Origin: Paenibacillus tarimensis
GTDB taxonomy: Bacteria; Bacillota; Bacilli; Paenibacillales; Paenibacillaceae
Reading direction: 5' to 3'
DNA: 64,000 bases
Assembly (NCBI RefSeq): GCF_021532315.1
Contig: NZ_JAKGAO010000011.1
Coordinates: 434,001-498,000, forward strand
The notes beneath the pieces are model-generated. The model worked only from the letters and a program-made list of their open reading frames with translations. It was not told the origin of the DNA and ran no database searches. Position numbers and translations under genes: made by a program. Shown one piece after another: positions 33,886 to 42,427 of this stretch. Each line of letters starts with the position of its first letter. Within the stretch, counting starts at the first letter, position 1.

Positions 33886-34038
33886 CTATACCACTATTTG
33901 TGATACGGCTGTCGACTTTCCCGCACCATTTCGTCCGATCAGGCCGATACGTTCCCCTGGCATATTCGAAAATAAATATCGCGAAAGATCATGGACCCTT
34001 CATACTACTTCGTGACGTTCTCCGCGTATGACGCTCAT
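33886..34038 (-). pseudogene. ABC-F ATPase remnant cut at an att-like site
   Basis: The minus strand encodes MSVIRGE at 34038, shifts frame, then gives GERIGLIGRNGAGKST, an intact ABC-F-type Walker A, and ends a few residues later exactly where the att-like repeat begins. ABC-F proteins of this kind protect ribosomes from antibiotics. Only about 50 residues remain, so the gene was severed. Confidence 0.7.
33894..33908 (-). repeat. rlmH-end att-like site 4 (core only)
   Basis: CTATTTGTGATACGG, 15 bases identical to site 3. The next bases (CTGTCGAC) belong to the ABC-F fragment instead of GTTCA, so only the core is shared. Confidence 0.65.
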
Positions 34039-34060
34039 GGCTATCACCCTTACTTAGTTT

Positions 34061-34921
34061 TTATTCTACTGGCGGCAGCGAAGTTCGCAGCAAGGTCTCC
34101 ATGTCGGCAATCGGTACGGCCAAACCGGCCTCTATCAACTGGTCTTGATGCTGGACCTCGGCAATGGCGAATACAACGGCGATGGCTTTGCCACGCTTGT
34201 TAATGACGGGAGAACCGCTATTTCCGTTATAGATCGGCGCATCAAGAGCCATGACCGGCGTCTGGCGGCCTTGGATCGGGACCAAGCCGATAATAGCGCC
34301 TTCAATGACGATTTGCGTGAAATGAAGCGGATTGCCAATCACGTAGATATGTTCATCCGGCCCCCACTGCTCGTTGTCTCGCTCGACTTTAATAAATGGC
34401 AGCCGCTCATCCCCGATGTCCGCTTTCAGTATGGCGATATCCAGATCGGGATCACTCCCCGATAGCTCCGCTTTATAACTCTGACTTTGTTCCGGGAATT
34501 TTACTATAATATAGCCGCTATCTTCGATGACGTGATAATTGGTCACAATGTAGCCGCCGTTAATGTGGAACCCAGTGCCCTTGCCGTTGTCCGTGCTGAC
34601 TGTAACAACCGCTTCTTTATAGCTTTGTATTTCAGCTTGTCTGGATAATTTCTTCGACCCGAACAAGAGGGGGAGCGTCTTCATGTTGTAGATTTGCGGC
34701 CAGAAGGCCACTATATTTCCGACTAGAGCGGCCACGAGCAGGAATAGAATCGTCCTTTTGATCCGCTTCCATCGGTTGGCCGATGAACCCCCGTCGTCGT
34801 CCTCCTCTTCCGACTCAAAGTCCCACTCCTCGTCCGCATACGGGTGGTCATTCTCATGTTCTTGATTATCTTCGGAATTAGAAAGAGAGTTCTCTTTGTT
34901 TCGACCTGAATTATTTTCCAT
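34061..34921 (-). CDS. membrane-anchored trypsin-like serine protease
   Basis: A 286-residue protease of the HtrA/S1C type without a PDZ domain. A very acidic cytoplasmic N-terminus (residues 10-45) is followed by one membrane helix (57-75). The catalytic triad is H130 (TNYHV), D161 (DLDIAIL) and S235 (GNSGSP). I chose the ATG at 34921, six bases after GGAGGG; the ATG two codons earlier touches that site. The protease domain should face outside. It is distinct from the PDZ-containing HtrA at 48289. Substrate unknown. Confidence 0.87.
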   Translation of the reverse strand: MENNSGRNKENSLSNSEDNQEHENDHPYADEEWDFESEEEDDDGGSSANRWKRIKRTILFLLVAALVGNIVAFWPQIYNMKTLPLLFGSKKLSRQAEIQSYKEAVVTVSTDNGKGTGFHINGGYIVTNYHVIEDSGYIIVKFPEQSQSYKAELSGSDPDLDIAILKADIGDERLPFIKVERDNEQWGPDEHIYVIGNPLHFTQIVIEGAIIGLVPIQGRQTPVMALDAPIYNGNSGSPVINKRGKAIAVVFAIAEVQHQDQLIEAGLAVPIADMETLLRTSLPPVE

Positions 34922-35308
34922 GCGCATCCCTCCATACCCGCCGTAATCTTGTCCCGTTATTGTATCATCGAACCGCCTATAATTGGGGAAAATGGCGGCA
35001 ACATCCTGCGTCGCTTGAAATACATTATTCGTTCAGAGGGGAATTCGCACAAACCACGTTTCGACGTTAATATTTTTCCACCATCATCATGTTTTAATGC
35101 TAACTGACTTCACTTCGAGAGTTGTCACCAGATAGAGATTCTATCTTTTGACTACGTATTTCTCCTTCGAAGCCAACTTTTTTAAGCCGGCGTTTTAATT
35201 GGTCCTAGATCAATGGTCTTTGGGCTGTATGCCGTCTTGACCATTTATCGTTATAATGAAGGAACCGATTCACGAGCGGCCAAGCTCAAGAAAGGAATAT
35301 GTTCCATC
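34922..35308. other. intergenic gap
   Basis: No RNA, repeat or terminator is clear in this 387-bp gap. It should carry the promoters of the divergent protease gene and of the SNF2 pair. The open frame beginning at 35213 enters the next gene but its first 32 codons look non-coding. Confidence 0.4.
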
Positions 35309-36493
35309 ATGACAATAATGGATTCGAATTCACCAATCGGGCTTAGCGTTGTCCAGTGGCAGGATCTGATCGCCAGCTGCGCCCGGAAAGCGGCGGACAC
35401 CCCGTACGACAAAAATTATGGTACCGAGGTCCGCTCCATGGTGCGCCCCTTCATGTCGGAGTTCACACCTGAGGAAGCCTGGCTGTTCGAGCTGAACGTC
35501 GACCTGTTCTTGCTCCGCAAGCAATCGACCGGCCGCCACTTGGGCTACTTCGCCCAGATGGCGGCATCCGAGACGCTGCATGCCATCGAGAGTCACATCC
35601 ATAACGGCCTGCCGCCGGAGATCCCGGTCAAGCAACAGGGGCGGCTGCTGGAGACGGCTGCATATATTCGTGATAAGGCAACCGCGAATGCATGGTCCCC
35701 TCCAGCCTATCTGGATATCTACGTGGAGCTGTGGCTGATCCTGGTTTCATCCGCTGCGGACAGCCCTCGCCTCCTCAAGGAGGAGCTGGCGCATCTATCC
35801 CAGGGACCCGGCATGGAAAACAAACTCTTCCCGCTCGTCGCCCTAGCCTGGATGTGCTTCTGGCTAGGTGAGGATCAAGAGGCTTGGCGGCTGCTGGATG
35901 CTGCAGAGCGGCATGGGCTAAAGCCCGGGCAGGTATTTCGCTTCCTGCGCCAGCTGGAGGAGAATAACGAATGGACCCGGCTTGAAGCCTGGCTAAGTCG
36001 TTGCGCGAACGAGCAAGTTGGACTCAGCCCCGGCAGCCTAGGTGAGTATGGCCGCTATTGGGATGCCGTCATCACGCGACTGCCGGAGGCCGAAGAACGA
36101 ATGTGGAGCGCAATTACGAGCCTGCCTCCCTACTGCAGCAGCTTGTACGAGGAGAAACTGATGAGCTATGGCCGTTGGCGGCAGTGGATCGATTACCAGC
36201 TTAGCCTCGGCAGCGATCCGCTCGACTTTCGAGCGAAGGATCTGCAGCCCATCGAGAAGGAGGCGCCGGAAACGCTGCTGCCTTTTTACCACCAAGGCGT
36301 CGAGAAATACGTGTTGTTAAAAAACCGCGACGGCTACAAGCGGGCGGTCAAGCTGCTCAAACGGCTGGCCAAGCTGTACAAGAAGCTGAAGCGCGTGCAG
36401 CGGTGGGAGGCATACATCGAGACATTCGCCAGCCGGTATAGCCGATTGCGGGCCCTCCAGGAGGAGCTGCGGAGAGGAGGACTAATTCCATGA
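35309..36493 (+). CDS. SWIM-protein-like partner of the SNF2 helicase, lacking the zinc domain
   Basis: A 394-residue helical protein (start MTIMDSNSPIGL) whose place directly before a SNF2 helicase is that of YwqB in B. subtilis and SWIM zinc-finger proteins elsewhere. The expected N-terminal SWIM motif (CxC...CxH) is absent; no such cluster occurs, so this may be a shortened gene. The start at 35309 has AAAGGAA upstream at a wide spacing; an in-frame ATG at 35213 is an alternative. The stop overlaps the helicase ATG. Assignment by context mainly. Confidence 0.6.
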   Translation: MTIMDSNSPIGLSVVQWQDLIASCARKAADTPYDKNYGTEVRSMVRPFMSEFTPEEAWLFELNVDLFLLRKQSTGRHLGYFAQMAASETLHAIESHIHNGLPPEIPVKQQGRLLETAAYIRDKATANAWSPPAYLDIYVELWLILVSSAADSPRLLKEELAHLSQGPGMENKLFPLVALAWMCFWLGEDQEAWRLLDAAERHGLKPGQVFRFLRQLEENNEWTRLEAWLSRCANEQVGLSPGSLGEYGRYWDAVITRLPEAEERMWSAITSLPPYCSSLYEEKLMSYGRWRQWIDYQLSLGSDPLDFRAKDLQPIEKEAPETLLPFYHQGVEKYVLLKNRDGYKRAVKLLKRLAKLYKKLKRVQRWEAYIETFASRYSRLRALQEELRRGGLIP

Positions 36494-39486
36494 TGAAGAC
36501 TACTACTTATAACCGCGAGACCACCGCGGTTCGAATGGTGCTGACGTCGCATGGCGACGCGTTGTTCTTCGCGGACCCGGATTCGCTGCGAGAATGGACC
36601 GGACTTCAATTGAAGCATCGCCTGTTCGCTTGGCACGAACCGTCCTTCTATGGCACCGAGCTGGAGCTCGTCAAAGTCGGGGAGCTCGAGGCCGTCGTGC
36701 TGCCCGCCGACGAGGTCATTGCCTTCTTCGCCTCGGGGCAGCACCTGGAGCATATCGAGTGGAAGTGGGAAGACGATGCCGCGCGCTTGGCTGCTTTAGC
36801 GCCGCTCTTGGGTGAGTGCCTGGAGAAAGGGCTGTACGCGCCCGACCTTGCGGCTTACCGCAGCGGCTCCCTGCGCTGGAATTGGGATGCGGCTGCGGTC
36901 GGCGCGACCTTCGGACAAGCGCGCCGCGACGAACTGGACCTGGAGCGCGGCAGCTGGAGCGATGAGGCGCGCGACGGGCTAATGGCGGCCTTCTCGGCGG
37001 CCATAACGAGCCGCTTCTACGGTACGGAGTCGGACGAAGCGGATCTGCGCCGGGAATTCCCGGCTCTGTTCGCGCGCGAGAACGCAGCAGCCACGACGGC
37101 TGGACTCGACGACGAGACCTGGCTTGTGCAGATCGGCTGGAAAACGGATGTCGCGCCGTTCCGCCCCCTGCTGCAGCTAATGGAGCCGTGGGAGGGCGAC
37201 GAGCACTCCCGCTGGCGGCTGCGGCTCGTGCTGCAGGACAAGAGCGATCCGGCTAAGCTTCGAACAGTACGGCTCGGCGACGACGGCTCGGCGGCAGGCA
37301 AGTGGCCGGACGCATGGGCGGAAGCTATTCGGAGCCGCTCGGACGGTTGGCTGCAGCGGCTGCGGGTTAGCCTTCCGCACGAACGGCTGGCGCGCGGCGA
37401 GGACGTGCTCGGCAAGCCGCTTGACGACGAGGCGGCCTGGCGCTTCCTGAACGAGGACAGCCGCCGGCTGCTCGAAGCCGGATGGCAGGTCCTGCTGCCC
37501 GCATGGTGGGAAGCCGCAAGCCGCAAGAAGCCGCGGCTGCGCGCAGCGGTACAGTCGGAGGACGATTCCAAGAAACGGGGCGGCGGCAAGTCTTTGTTCG
37601 GTCTGGATGCGATTCTGAGCTTCAACTGGCGCATCTCCATCGGCGACGCCGATCTGAACGAGGAGGAGTTCGACGAGCTGCTGGCGCGAGGGGAGCGTCT
37701 CGTGAAGTTCCGGGACCGCTGGATCGTGCTCGACCCGGCGCTGATCGCCCAGATCCGCCGCATGATGGAAGGCATGGACAAGAGCCAGGGATTAAGCTTC
37801 CAGGATGTGCTGCAATTGCATCTGCTCTCCCAGGGCGAGGCGGATGGCGGTGCAACGGACGCCAGTGTAGAGATTCTCGGGTCCGATGCAGCCCGCGTTG
37901 AACTCGAAGTCGAACTCAATGCGCACTTGACCGGGCTGTTCGCCAAGATTAATCAACAGAGCGAATGGCCTAGGCTCGATCCGCCCGCCGGTCTGCGTGC
38001 CGAGCTGCGCAGCTACCAACAGGATGGGTTCGCCTGGCTGGCTTTCCTCCGCCGCTTCGGGCTCGGGGCCTGTCTCGCGGACGACATGGGACTTGGCAAG
38101 ACGGTCCAGTTGATTGCCTACCTGTTGCACGCCAAGGAGCAGGCGGATGATAGGCTCCGGCTCCCTTCGCTGATCGTCTGCCCTACGTCCGTACTCGGCA
38201 ACTGGCAGAAGGAGATTTCCCGCTTCGCCCCATCGCTGAAGGTGGCCATGCATTACGGCTCCGGGCGTAAGAGCGGCGTCGCGTTCCGGAACGAGGCACG
38301 CAGCGTTGACGTCGTACTGACCTCTTATGCCACCGCCTCGCTGGACCAGGAAACGCTGGCCGCTTTCCAATGGGGAGCTGTCTGTTTGGACGAAGCCCAG
38401 AATATCAAGAACGCCGGGACCAGGCAGGCCGCGGCGGTCAAGAGCTTTCCCGCGCTTCATCGCATTGCGCTCACCGGGACGCCGATCGAGAATCGGCTCG
38501 CGGAGCTATGGTCCATCTACGATTTTACCGTGCCCACTTACCTCGGCTCCGCCAAGGCGTTCCAGGACCGCTTCGCAGCCCCGATCGAGCGCGAACAGGA
38601 CGGGCGTCGCACGGCTGAGCTAAAGCGGCTGGTAAAACCGTTCATGCTGCGGCGCAAAAAAAAGGATCCCGCCATCCAGCTCGACCTGCCGGACAAAAAC
38701 GAGATGAAGACGTATGTTCCGCTTACCTCCGAGCAAGCTGCCTTGTACGACAATTGTGTCAAGGAGCTGCTCGAGAAGCTGAAGAAGCTCGACGGCATCC
38801 AGCGCAAAGGCGCTATTCTCGGAGCGCTGACACGTCTCAAGCAGGCATGTAACCATCCGGCTCTGCTGGATGAGGATACGGGAGCGGAGCTGGAGGATGG
38901 CCCTCTACATACGGGGGCGATCGTCGCCCGCTCCTCCAAGCTCGAAAGGCTGCTAGCGATGGTCAAGGAGCTGCGCGAGGCGGACGAGCGCTGCCTCATC
39001 TTCACGCAATACATTGGCATGGGCAAAATGATTCAGGATGTCCTGCAGCGCGAGCTGGGCGAGCCCGTACTGTACCTGAACGGCAGCACGCCGAAGACGC
39101 AGCGGGACAGGATGGTCGAACGGTTTCAGTCCCGCGGCCTTCCGGCATCCGAGCAGCCGAACGTGTTTATCCTTTCCCTAAAGGCGGGAGGCGTCGGGCT
39201 TAACTTAACCGCGGCGAACCACGTCTTCCACTTCGACCGCTGGTGGAACCCGGCCGTCGAGAACCAGGCGACCGACCGCGCCTACCGGATGGGCCAGACA
39301 CGCGACGTGCAGGTGCATAAATTCATCTCGCTCGGCACCCTTGAGGAACGCATCGACGAGATGCTGGAGAACAAGCAGCAGCTAAGCGACAATGTGATCT
39401 CCAGCTCGGAGAGCTGGATTACCGAGCTATCGACGGATGCGCTGCGGGAGTTGTTCTCGCTGCGGCGGGACTGGTCGCGCGATTAA
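36490..39486 (+). CDS. SNF2-family helicase/ATPase
   Basis: A 998-residue Swi2/Snf2 protein. Residues 1-450 include the SNF2-associated helicase domain of bacterial members. Motif I ADDMGLGKT lies near 530, motif II DEAQ near 633, LTGTPIENRL near 660, and the C-terminal lobe has LKAGGVGLNLTAANHVFHFD and ATDRAYRMGQ. It is like B. subtilis YwqA. Such proteins are DNA translocases; some bacterial ones serve in phage defence or transcription recycling. Its high G+C content contrasts sharply with the A+T-rich ABC genes of the array. AGAGGAGGA precedes the tandem ATGs. Confidence 0.93.
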   Translation: MMKTTTYNRETTAVRMVLTSHGDALFFADPDSLREWTGLQLKHRLFAWHEPSFYGTELELVKVGELEAVVLPADEVIAFFASGQHLEHIEWKWEDDAARLAALAPLLGECLEKGLYAPDLAAYRSGSLRWNWDAAAVGATFGQARRDELDLERGSWSDEARDGLMAAFSAAITSRFYGTESDEADLRREFPALFARENAAATTAGLDDETWLVQIGWKTDVAPFRPLLQLMEPWEGDEHSRWRLRLVLQDKSDPAKLRTVRLGDDGSAAGKWPDAWAEAIRSRSDGWLQRLRVSLPHERLARGEDVLGKPLDDEAAWRFLNEDSRRLLEAGWQVLLPAWWEAASRKKPRLRAAVQSEDDSKKRGGGKSLFGLDAILSFNWRISIGDADLNEEEFDELLARGERLVKFRDRWIVLDPALIAQIRRMMEGMDKSQGLSFQDVLQLHLLSQGEADGGATDASVEILGSDAARVELEVELNAHLTGLFAKINQQSEWPRLDPPAGLRAELRSYQQDGFAWLAFLRRFGLGACLADDMGLGKTVQLIAYLLHAKEQADDRLRLPSLIVCPTSVLGNWQKEISRFAPSLKVAMHYGSGRKSGVAFRNEARSVDVVLTSYATASLDQETLAAFQWGAVCLDEAQNIKNAGTRQAAAVKSFPALHRIALTGTPIENRLAELWSIYDFTVPTYLGSAKAFQDRFAAPIEREQDGRRTAELKRLVKPFMLRRKKKDPAIQLDLPDKNEMKTYVPLTSEQAALYDNCVKELLEKLKKLDGIQRKGAILGALTRLKQACNHPALLDEDTGAELEDGPLHTGAIVARSSKLERLLAMVKELREADERCLIFTQYIGMGKMIQDVLQRELGEPVLYLNGSTPKTQRDRMVERFQSRGLPASEQPNVFILSLKAGGVGLNLTAANHVFHFDRWWNPAVENQATDRAYRMGQTRDVQVHKFISLGTLEERIDEMLENKQQLSDNVISSSESWITELSTDALRELFSLRRDWSRD

Positions 39487-39845
39487 GCGGAATTTGGGCA
39501 ACCACTAGCACGGGTTCCTTATCTTCCCTTTTTCACCGTCATTCAGCTCAAAAGTTACGTTCTCCAGGACCAGCTGAGCGGCGTTGTATTTACGTTTTGG
39601 CAATTTATCGTTAACAAGTGGGTTCCTCCTGTACGAGGACTCCATTCGTATTAGATCAATAAAAAAAGGCGCAGGGAAATTCCCCACGCTCATCCGGTAC
39701 GATCCGTTCAAGTCAAGGTTGGAGCCTCTTCGCAAATTGTGAAATCGTATGGTTAGACTTCTCCCGTAACGTGTGTATCGGCGAAAAATGCTACAGGAAC
39801 TGCTACGGCATACTCCTTAGTTAATATTCTTGTGGATTTTTTTTC

Positions 39846-39894
39846 ATAATCTGCACGACAGGCTGACGATTCGGTGCCGAGGCACTTCGAAAAG
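39846..39894 (+). repeat. 49-nt repeated element, copy 1
   Basis: It shares ATAAT, TGCACGAC, TCGGTGCC, AGGC and CGAAAAG, in order, with copy 2 at 40123-40172. GGCTGAC (39861-39867) can pair with GTCGGCC (39894-39900) around an inner GTGCC/GGCAC hairpin, and a U-rich run follows, so copy 1 looks like a rightward terminator. Confidence 0.6.
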
Positions 39895-40122
39895 TCGGCC
39901 TTTTTATATTTATTTACCTTATTGAGTTAACCGGTACGATATCATAATCCCCAAACCTCATCCTGTCAAGAGATACTGTACAAATGAGCGACATAGCCGG
40001 AGATACCCCCTATTGTTTTCGGAATATGAATGTTCTTCTGGGAATGAGAAGCGGTTTCGCATTTTCCAAATCATTTGGTTTCACGTAAAATTTTATTCAG
40101 GTCGATAAGAAGATGATGCAGG

Positions 40123-40172
40123 ATAATTTGCACGACGTGCTGGCAACTCGGTGCCAAGGCCAGAGCGAAAAG
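40123..40172 (+). repeat. 49-nt repeated element, copy 2
   Basis: Homologous to copy 1, 277 bp upstream. CTGGC and GCCAG can pair inside it. It ends about 10 bases before the GGGAGGT site of the MFS gene, so it is part of that gene's leader. Confidence 0.6.
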
Positions 40173-40191
40173 AACTTTCGGGAGGTAAAGA

Positions 40192-41646
40192 ATGAACAAG
40201 CAGATTCGCGATGCAATTGGAATGAAACGAGGTCCGATGTTAACCGCGCTACTCATAGGTGCATTTGTAGCGTTCCTTAACGAGAATTTACTTACCAATG
40301 CATTCCCTGGATTGATGCGGGAATTCAATGTTGCTGCTTCGACCATACAATGGTTATCGACAGGTTACATGCTCGTAATCGGCGTACTGGTGCCGGTGAC
40401 CGCATTGCTGCAGCAATGGTTCACGACTCGCCAGATGTTTATGTCTGCTATGGCGTTATTTTTAGCAGGTACCTGCTTGTGTGCAATATCCCCTGGATTC
40501 GAAATTTTGCTGATAGGTAGGGTTGTTCAGGCTAGCGGAACAGGATTATTAATCCCGTTGATGATGAATACGATTCTCGCTCTTTATCCTATAGAACGCC
40601 GGGGTGCGGCCATGGGTCTCATGGGGCTGGTCATTATGGTTGCCCCGGTCATCGGGCCAGCTTTATCGGGTCTGGTCATCGATACTTTACACTGGCGATG
40701 GCTATTCTATATGGTGATTCCTGTCGCTTTGTTTTCGATTATTTTTGCATTCATGTACTTAAAAAATGTGACAGAACTAACCAAGCCAAGGATCGATTTC
40801 TTATCCATCGTCATGTCAACCATCGGTTTCGGTTGCATCATCTACGGCTTCAGCCGAACAACTGTCTGGACTGAACCCGAGGGTTACAGTTTAATTGGCA
40901 TAGGCAGCCTCTTCTTGCTCTTGCTTGTATGGCGGCAGCTCAGGATCAAAGAGCCTTTGATTGATCTTTCCGTATTTCGGCATCCCACTTTTTCTTTGGT
41001 AGCAGTATTGGTAGTCGTCCTTATGATGGTTCTATTCTCCACCACGACGTTGCTGCCAATATATATGCAAGATGTGATGCAGTTGACAGCGTTTACGACA
41101 GGTTTACTTCTGATGCCCGGCTGTATTTTAAACGCAATGATGATGCCGGTGACAGGAAAACTATTCGATAAATTCGGGCCTAGATTCGTCATCGTGCCCG
41201 GATTGCTCCTGATCGCCATATCGTTATGGCAATTTGCCAGTATCGACAATAATACTGCGCAAGGGTCCGTTCTTTTCAGTCATATCCTCTTATTCTTAGG
41301 CATATCGTTCGTCGTCATGCCGGCTCAGACAACTGGGTTAAATCAACTACCGCGCCATCTAGTCGCCCATGGCACAGCCATATACAATACTCTTCAACAG
41401 ATTGCTGGTGGAATAGGCATCGCTTTGTTCGTCGGCATTATGTCATCCGGAACCGATCGTTATCTTCACCACTCGCTCGATCCCACTGCCATGCATGAGA
41501 AAACACAAATCGTGGTTGCTGGTTTACAAACGGTTTTTTGGATTGAATTTATTCTCGCCCTACTTATTTTGGTGCTGAGTTGGTTTATAAAAAAGTCTTC
41601 TGTATATAATGAAAATGATTCATTGCTTGCACAGAATGAGAGCTGA
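40192..41646 (+). CDS. MFS multidrug exporter (DHA2/EmrB-like)
   Basis: A 484-residue, 14-helix MFS exporter. It begins with a soluble stretch then LTALLIGAFVAFLNENLLTN, the DHA2 TM1 pattern (usually LD-x-TIVN). GRVVQASGTGLLIPLMM and VAPVIGPALSGLVID (motif C) follow. It resembles B. subtilis LmrB/MdtP-like pumps. GGGAGGT precedes the ATG at 40192. A duplicated leader element upstream may regulate it. It ends 120 bp before an att-like site with no terminator in between. Confidence 0.9.
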   Translation: MNKQIRDAIGMKRGPMLTALLIGAFVAFLNENLLTNAFPGLMREFNVAASTIQWLSTGYMLVIGVLVPVTALLQQWFTTRQMFMSAMALFLAGTCLCAISPGFEILLIGRVVQASGTGLLIPLMMNTILALYPIERRGAAMGLMGLVIMVAPVIGPALSGLVIDTLHWRWLFYMVIPVALFSIIFAFMYLKNVTELTKPRIDFLSIVMSTIGFGCIIYGFSRTTVWTEPEGYSLIGIGSLFLLLLVWRQLRIKEPLIDLSVFRHPTFSLVAVLVVVLMMVLFSTTTLLPIYMQDVMQLTAFTTGLLLMPGCILNAMMMPVTGKLFDKFGPRFVIVPGLLLIAISLWQFASIDNNTAQGSVLFSHILLFLGISFVVMPAQTTGLNQLPRHLVAHGTAIYNTLQQIAGGIGIALFVGIMSSGTDRYLHHSLDPTAMHEKTQIVVAGLQTVFWIEFILALLILVLSWFIKKSSVYNENDSLLAQNES

Positions 41647-41765
41647 CCCTACATCAAATAACAGTGTAAAAGAAATTAAGGAATCCTTGATATGAAGCGT
41701 TCTATCTCTCCTCCCCCTCGCTTCCGAGCAACGCCTGGAATTGGTTAATATTAGAGTTTTCGCCG

Positions 41766-41784
41766 TTACTTGTGGTAAGGTTCA
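41766..41784 (-). repeat. rlmH-end att-like site 5
   Basis: TTACTTGTGGTAAGGTTCA; the minus strand encodes GEPYHK-stop (TAA), as in rlmH with synonymous changes. It is preceded by TTTCGCCG, similar to ATTCGCC at the real rlmH end. Confidence 0.78.
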
Positions 41785-42427
41785 CCGTAACGGGGCTAAC
41801 AGCGAAGTTTCTTTGCCGCGGCATTATAATTGTAAGAGCTATAGCTAAAGAGGGATATTTAAATACTAAATATCATTGTATACTCAACGAATATTTTCGA
41901 TTCTAACACGCATTTATCAACTAATATCCGCTCTAGTTCTAGACATAACTTAGATACGAGAAATTCTATCATTATGCCTTCTTCCAATTCGTATATCGTA
42001 TCGTAGGGTTACCATCAGGTAGAGATAACCGGAAGGGGAACTTGAACCTAAATAGGTCTCGGAAGGACAATTCCACTCTACCAATGCATAAACACTACGT
42101 GCTACCTGTCGTATTCGCTCATTCTCCGTCAGATCTAGATTAGCCCATTCTACAGGGCTCTCGAACCAAGTGATTAGTTGGATACAACACTTGATGCTTA
42201 AGGGTCGTGTGAAGGTTCGGTATTTCGACATCCTGTGATCGAAAGAATTTTGGGTAGCACGCTCTTATGGGCGTGCTTCTTTTATTTTTAGAGCGGCCCC
42301 TCAGCAAAAGGGAAAAATGTGCATAAGAAAATCGTCACTGGACATTCTACCTTTAGGTTAAGTCCTGTTTCAAACAGGGAACACAGAATGACTACCTTCA
42401 AAAACTGATGATTGAGGAGACGTGGTT
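41785..42427. other. gap at the start of the TRAP cassette
   Basis: 643 bp without a convincing gene. A 93-codon minus-strand frame (41950-42231) lacks an RBS and familiar sequence. A rightward terminator lies at 42256-42289 with no gene before it in this cassette, so an RNA or a lost gene may precede it. Confidence 0.4.
42256..42289 (+). terminator. rightward intrinsic terminator
   Basis: AGCACGC (42256-42262) pairs with GCGTGCT (42271-42277), followed by TCTTTTATTTTT. The nearest plus-strand gene upstream is the MFS gene, 610 bp away across an att-like site. Confidence 0.65.

Larger units (their letters stand above)
39487..40191. other. 705-bp intergenic stretch with a duplicated element
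   Basis: It holds the two copies of a 49-nt element listed next and the ribosome binding site of the MFS gene. A minus-strand open frame (39505-39735, 76 codons, TTG start, no RBS) has no familiar sequence and is not called as a gene. Confidence 0.5.

Noticed and set aside
37017-37946. A 309-codon minus-strand open frame inside the SNF2 gene.
   Set aside because: It is a Ser/Arg-rich shadow produced by the G+C-rich coding strand; the SNF2 motifs are on the plus strand.
39505-39735. A 76-codon minus-strand frame after the SNF2 gene.
   Set aside because: TTG start without an RBS and no recognisable sequence.
41950-42231. A 93-codon minus-strand frame at the start of the TRAP cassette.
   Set aside because: Weak start region, no domain, and composition like the surrounding non-coding DNA; possible but not supportable.
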